Made by a program: the position numbers and the translations under genes | Assembly: GCA_902494685.1 (NCBI GenBank) | Contig: CABUUE010000080.1 | Coordinates: 1 to 6,968, forward strand | DNA from: an uncultured Collinsella sp. | Lineage (GTDB): Bacteria; Actinomycetota; Coriobacteriia; Coriobacteriales; Coriobacteriaceae | DNA: 6,968 nt | Reading direction: 5' to 3' | Shown: one piece after another, positions 5,325 to 6,968 of the stretch | Layout of the letters: the number at the start of each line of letters is the position of its first letter | Position numbering within the stretch: position 1 is the first letter of the stretch | The notes under the pieces: generated by a model | The model's input: the letters and a program-made list of their open reading frames with translations, nothing else | Database searches by the model: none | What the model was told of the DNA's origin: nothing

Positions 5325-6968
5325 CTAGCACTGCTTTATAAGATCGAGCACCGCGGGAATGTCATCGGCATTACGAAGAGCAACATAGGTCGGTAGGCCT
5401 GGGCCAAATCCACCCTGCGTACGTTTGTCCTGGCACATGTCCTCTGGATCAATTAGGTCATCCACGCTCTTTGCCAGGCCGACGGCAATCCAGCCACCGT
5501 TGCTGGTCCTACCTTCTAACACGGCATGCAGTTTTCGCTTGCCCGACCTGAAGCCTACATAGTACTTGGCTATGTAGGACTCCCACGAAGGGTTACCACT
5601 CAGAACGGACTCGCGCACCTCATCGAAAAGCTTCTGGTTGAGCCCACCTTCGGCAAAGGTGGGGTGGTTCTCATGCAGAGTCCAGACAGGAGCCTCGTCA
5701 GGCTCCCCACGAGAAGGACGGTACTTGTCGACGACGTCTGCCGGAAGGTCGGGATACTTCCATATCTCGCACGCTTCTTTCGCCAGCTCGTCCGCGCGCT
5801 GCCCAATCTCTTCCTCACCCCATTTTTCATGCGAGACAATCGATTTGTTTAGGTAGAGCGGGCTGCACTTAAATCCGACGTCAGGCAGATTGAGCTTGTC
5901 CGAGAACGACCGGTTTGAGTACTCCTGGTTGTAGCCCGTCAGCGTAAGATTTCCCAAGTTGTTGCACAGCCTGTCGTGGACGTCTTCCCAGTTCTCACCA
6001 AGCGATTCCTTCCAGCCGTGCTCATCATCAATCGTCTGGGGCATGATGTGCTCGATCTGGTAATCGTCGGCTGAGATGGACTCCTTCGGGTGGTGCCAGT
6101 TCTCCATGCGTTCCAGGTAATAGCGCTTTTTAGAGAAGCGGTTGTAGCAGTCACGCGCCTTAAACTCCTCGACAAAATGCTCGTCTGTCGGAAAGTATGC
6201 GGTCATACCGCTGCTGTGGATAAGGAGCATCGCCGTAACGTACTCCTCGATATCGTCCTGCTGCTCGAGATTGCGATACATGCCGGCAAAGAAATTATTT
6301 AGGCCCGTGGTAAGTCTGCCGCAAACCGCTCGCCTGAACAGAAACGACTCGATAGTCTCGCAGATACGTAAAAACGCATTGCGGTCTAGTCCATTCCCCT
6401 CGTAAACCGAATAAAGCAACATTAAGAGGGGCCTTATCTGCTTCACGTCGAGGCTTACGATTCTGCCGAACACTCGGCGCAGTCCGTCGTCCTTCTCCTT
6501 ACCAAGGAACAGACTGGCGTATCTATGTGCATACCCGCGCAGCTCCTTAAGCAGGCCCTCGGTGTCACCATCGTAGTCGTCGGCGAAATAGCGCTTAAAC
6601 TCGTAGTAGGCCTCGTTCTCCTTCGGCATCCTATTGGGAACTTTAAGCCACAGCCAGTACCAGATAAATGCATTGAACTCGTCCTCGCCGCCTTTTCCGA
6701 ACAAGCACTCGAGTGGATGCCAATAACCCTCATAAAGCTTGGTCTGTTCGTCGTTGGGAAGCGACATTAGAACGTAGTTACGGATGAGGTCAATGGGTGT
6801 GAGCGGCTTGCCCTTGGAGTTCATGGACTCAAATATGAGCTGGGCATTATCAACGCCAGCGGTGAGCTTAGTGTCGATGACCTGCACGCGGTTTAGCCCC
6901 GCCCAAAGCCTTGCCGGGTCAAATGATTTACCACGCATCTTCTCGCGGAAGAACGCATGGTTCTCGAC
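5325..6968 (-). CDS. GmrSD-like DUF262/DUF1524 protein with DUF5655-like C-terminus, N-terminus outside the window
   Basis: The frame is open to the right edge, with VENHAFFREK preceding the internal methionine at 6936-6938, so the gene is partial and the true start lies beyond. Numbering from that methionine, 537 residues are seen. The end of a DUF262 domain is at about 1-60, with its typical AQLIFESMNSKGKPLTPIDL (32-51). The DUF1524 HNH-type domain follows, with IEHIMPQ (H297, P300) and NNLGNLTLTGYN (326-337) plus the trailing N342 and K348. Residues about 429-537 resemble DUF5655. The missing N-terminus should carry the DUF262 DGQQR nucleotide-binding motif. In GmrSD and relatives, DUF262 uses NTP and DUF1524 cuts DNA with modified cytosines, so type IV restriction or related phage defence is the likely role. 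Hand-counted 60-base stretches gave 45-58% GC against 60-68% in the ygeY-like gene, which hints at transfer. Whether the unseen part is intact is unknown. Confidence 0.85.
   Translation of the reverse strand, partial: VENHAFFREKMRGKSFDPARLWAGLNRVQVIDTKLTAGVDNAQLIFESMNSKGKPLTPIDLIRNYVLMSLPNDEQTKLYEGYWHPLECLFGKGGEDEFNAFIWYWLWLKVPNRMPKENEAYYEFKRYFADDYDGDTEGLLKELRGYAHRYASLFLGKEKDDGLRRVFGRIVSLDVKQIRPLLMLLYSVYEGNGLDRNAFLRICETIESFLFRRAVCGRLTTGLNNFFAGMYRNLEQQDDIEEYVTAMLLIHSSGMTAYFPTDEHFVEEFKARDCYNRFSKKRYYLERMENWHHPKESISADDYQIEHIMPQTIDDEHGWKESLGENWEDVHDRLCNNLGNLTLTGYNQEYSNRSFSDKLNLPDVGFKCSPLYLNKSIVSHEKWGEEEIGQRADELAKEACEIWKYPDLPADVVDKYRPSRGEPDEAPVWTLHENHPTFAEGGLNQKLFDEVRESVLSGNPSWESYIAKYYVGFRSGKRKLHAVLEGRTSNGGWIAVGLAKSVDDLIDPEDMCQDKRTQGGFGPGLPTYVALRNADDIPAVLDLIKQC

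Noticed and set aside
1..6968. tRNA, rRNA, CRISPR array, insertion sequence ends or transposase
   Set aside because: I looked for cloverleaf-like segments, regularly spaced repeats and transposase motifs and saw none; the direct repeat at 4897-4940 has only two copies.

Overview
The window looks like chromosomal DNA from a GC-rich gut actinobacterium of the Coriobacteriia, probably Collinsella or a close relative. That placement is inferred from the G/C-ending codons, the Shine-Dalgarno-led genes and the gene content; no marker gene is present to confirm it. Five protein genes are supported, plus one partial gene running off the right edge.

The left half (about 108-3713) is a metabolic and regulatory unit. 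On the minus strand, a PLP-dependent 2,3-diaminopropionate ammonia-lyase (dpaL/ygeX, 1568-2782) is followed after 74 bases by an M20-family metallohydrolase of the YgeY type (108-1493). In other bacteria this pair sits in the ygeW-ygeX-ygeY-hyuA-ssnA-ygfK cluster, first called selenium-linked and more recently tied to anaerobic urate/purine breakdown, in which diaminopropionate is cleaved to pyruvate and ammonia. Divergently on the plus strand lies a YheO/DauR-type regulator with a PAS-like sensor domain and a helix-turn-helix (3060-3713). The 277-base region between them carries two 15-bp near-palindromes of the same design (AAC-R-AA-N3-TTTGTT), 51 bp apart, plus a separate ATGCCAA/TTGGCAT inverted pair. 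These make good candidate operators for local control of the degradation operon.

The middle (3714-5257) holds two orphan genes. The first (3837-4826) has a TATAAT box and encodes a Pro/Ala-rich, low-complexity protein with one membrane helix near its C-terminus and an acidic tail. The second (4964-5257) is a 97-residue, five-cysteine protein of unknown function. It has coding-like codon use but no Shine-Dalgarno; a TATACT box ends only 12 bases before its ATG, suggesting a very short or absent leader. Two copies of an 11-bp repeat, 33 bp apart, lie just upstream.

The right end (5325-6968, minus strand) is a large part of a GmrSD-like protein: the end of a DUF262 domain, a DUF1524 HNH-type nuclease domain and a DUF5655-like C-terminus. 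Proteins of this build act in type IV restriction and phage defence. Its N-terminus lies outside the window. Its base composition is lower in GC than the left-hand genes in the stretches counted by hand, consistent with acquisition by transfer. It converges on the 97-residue gene across a strong stem-loop that probably ends transcription from both sides.
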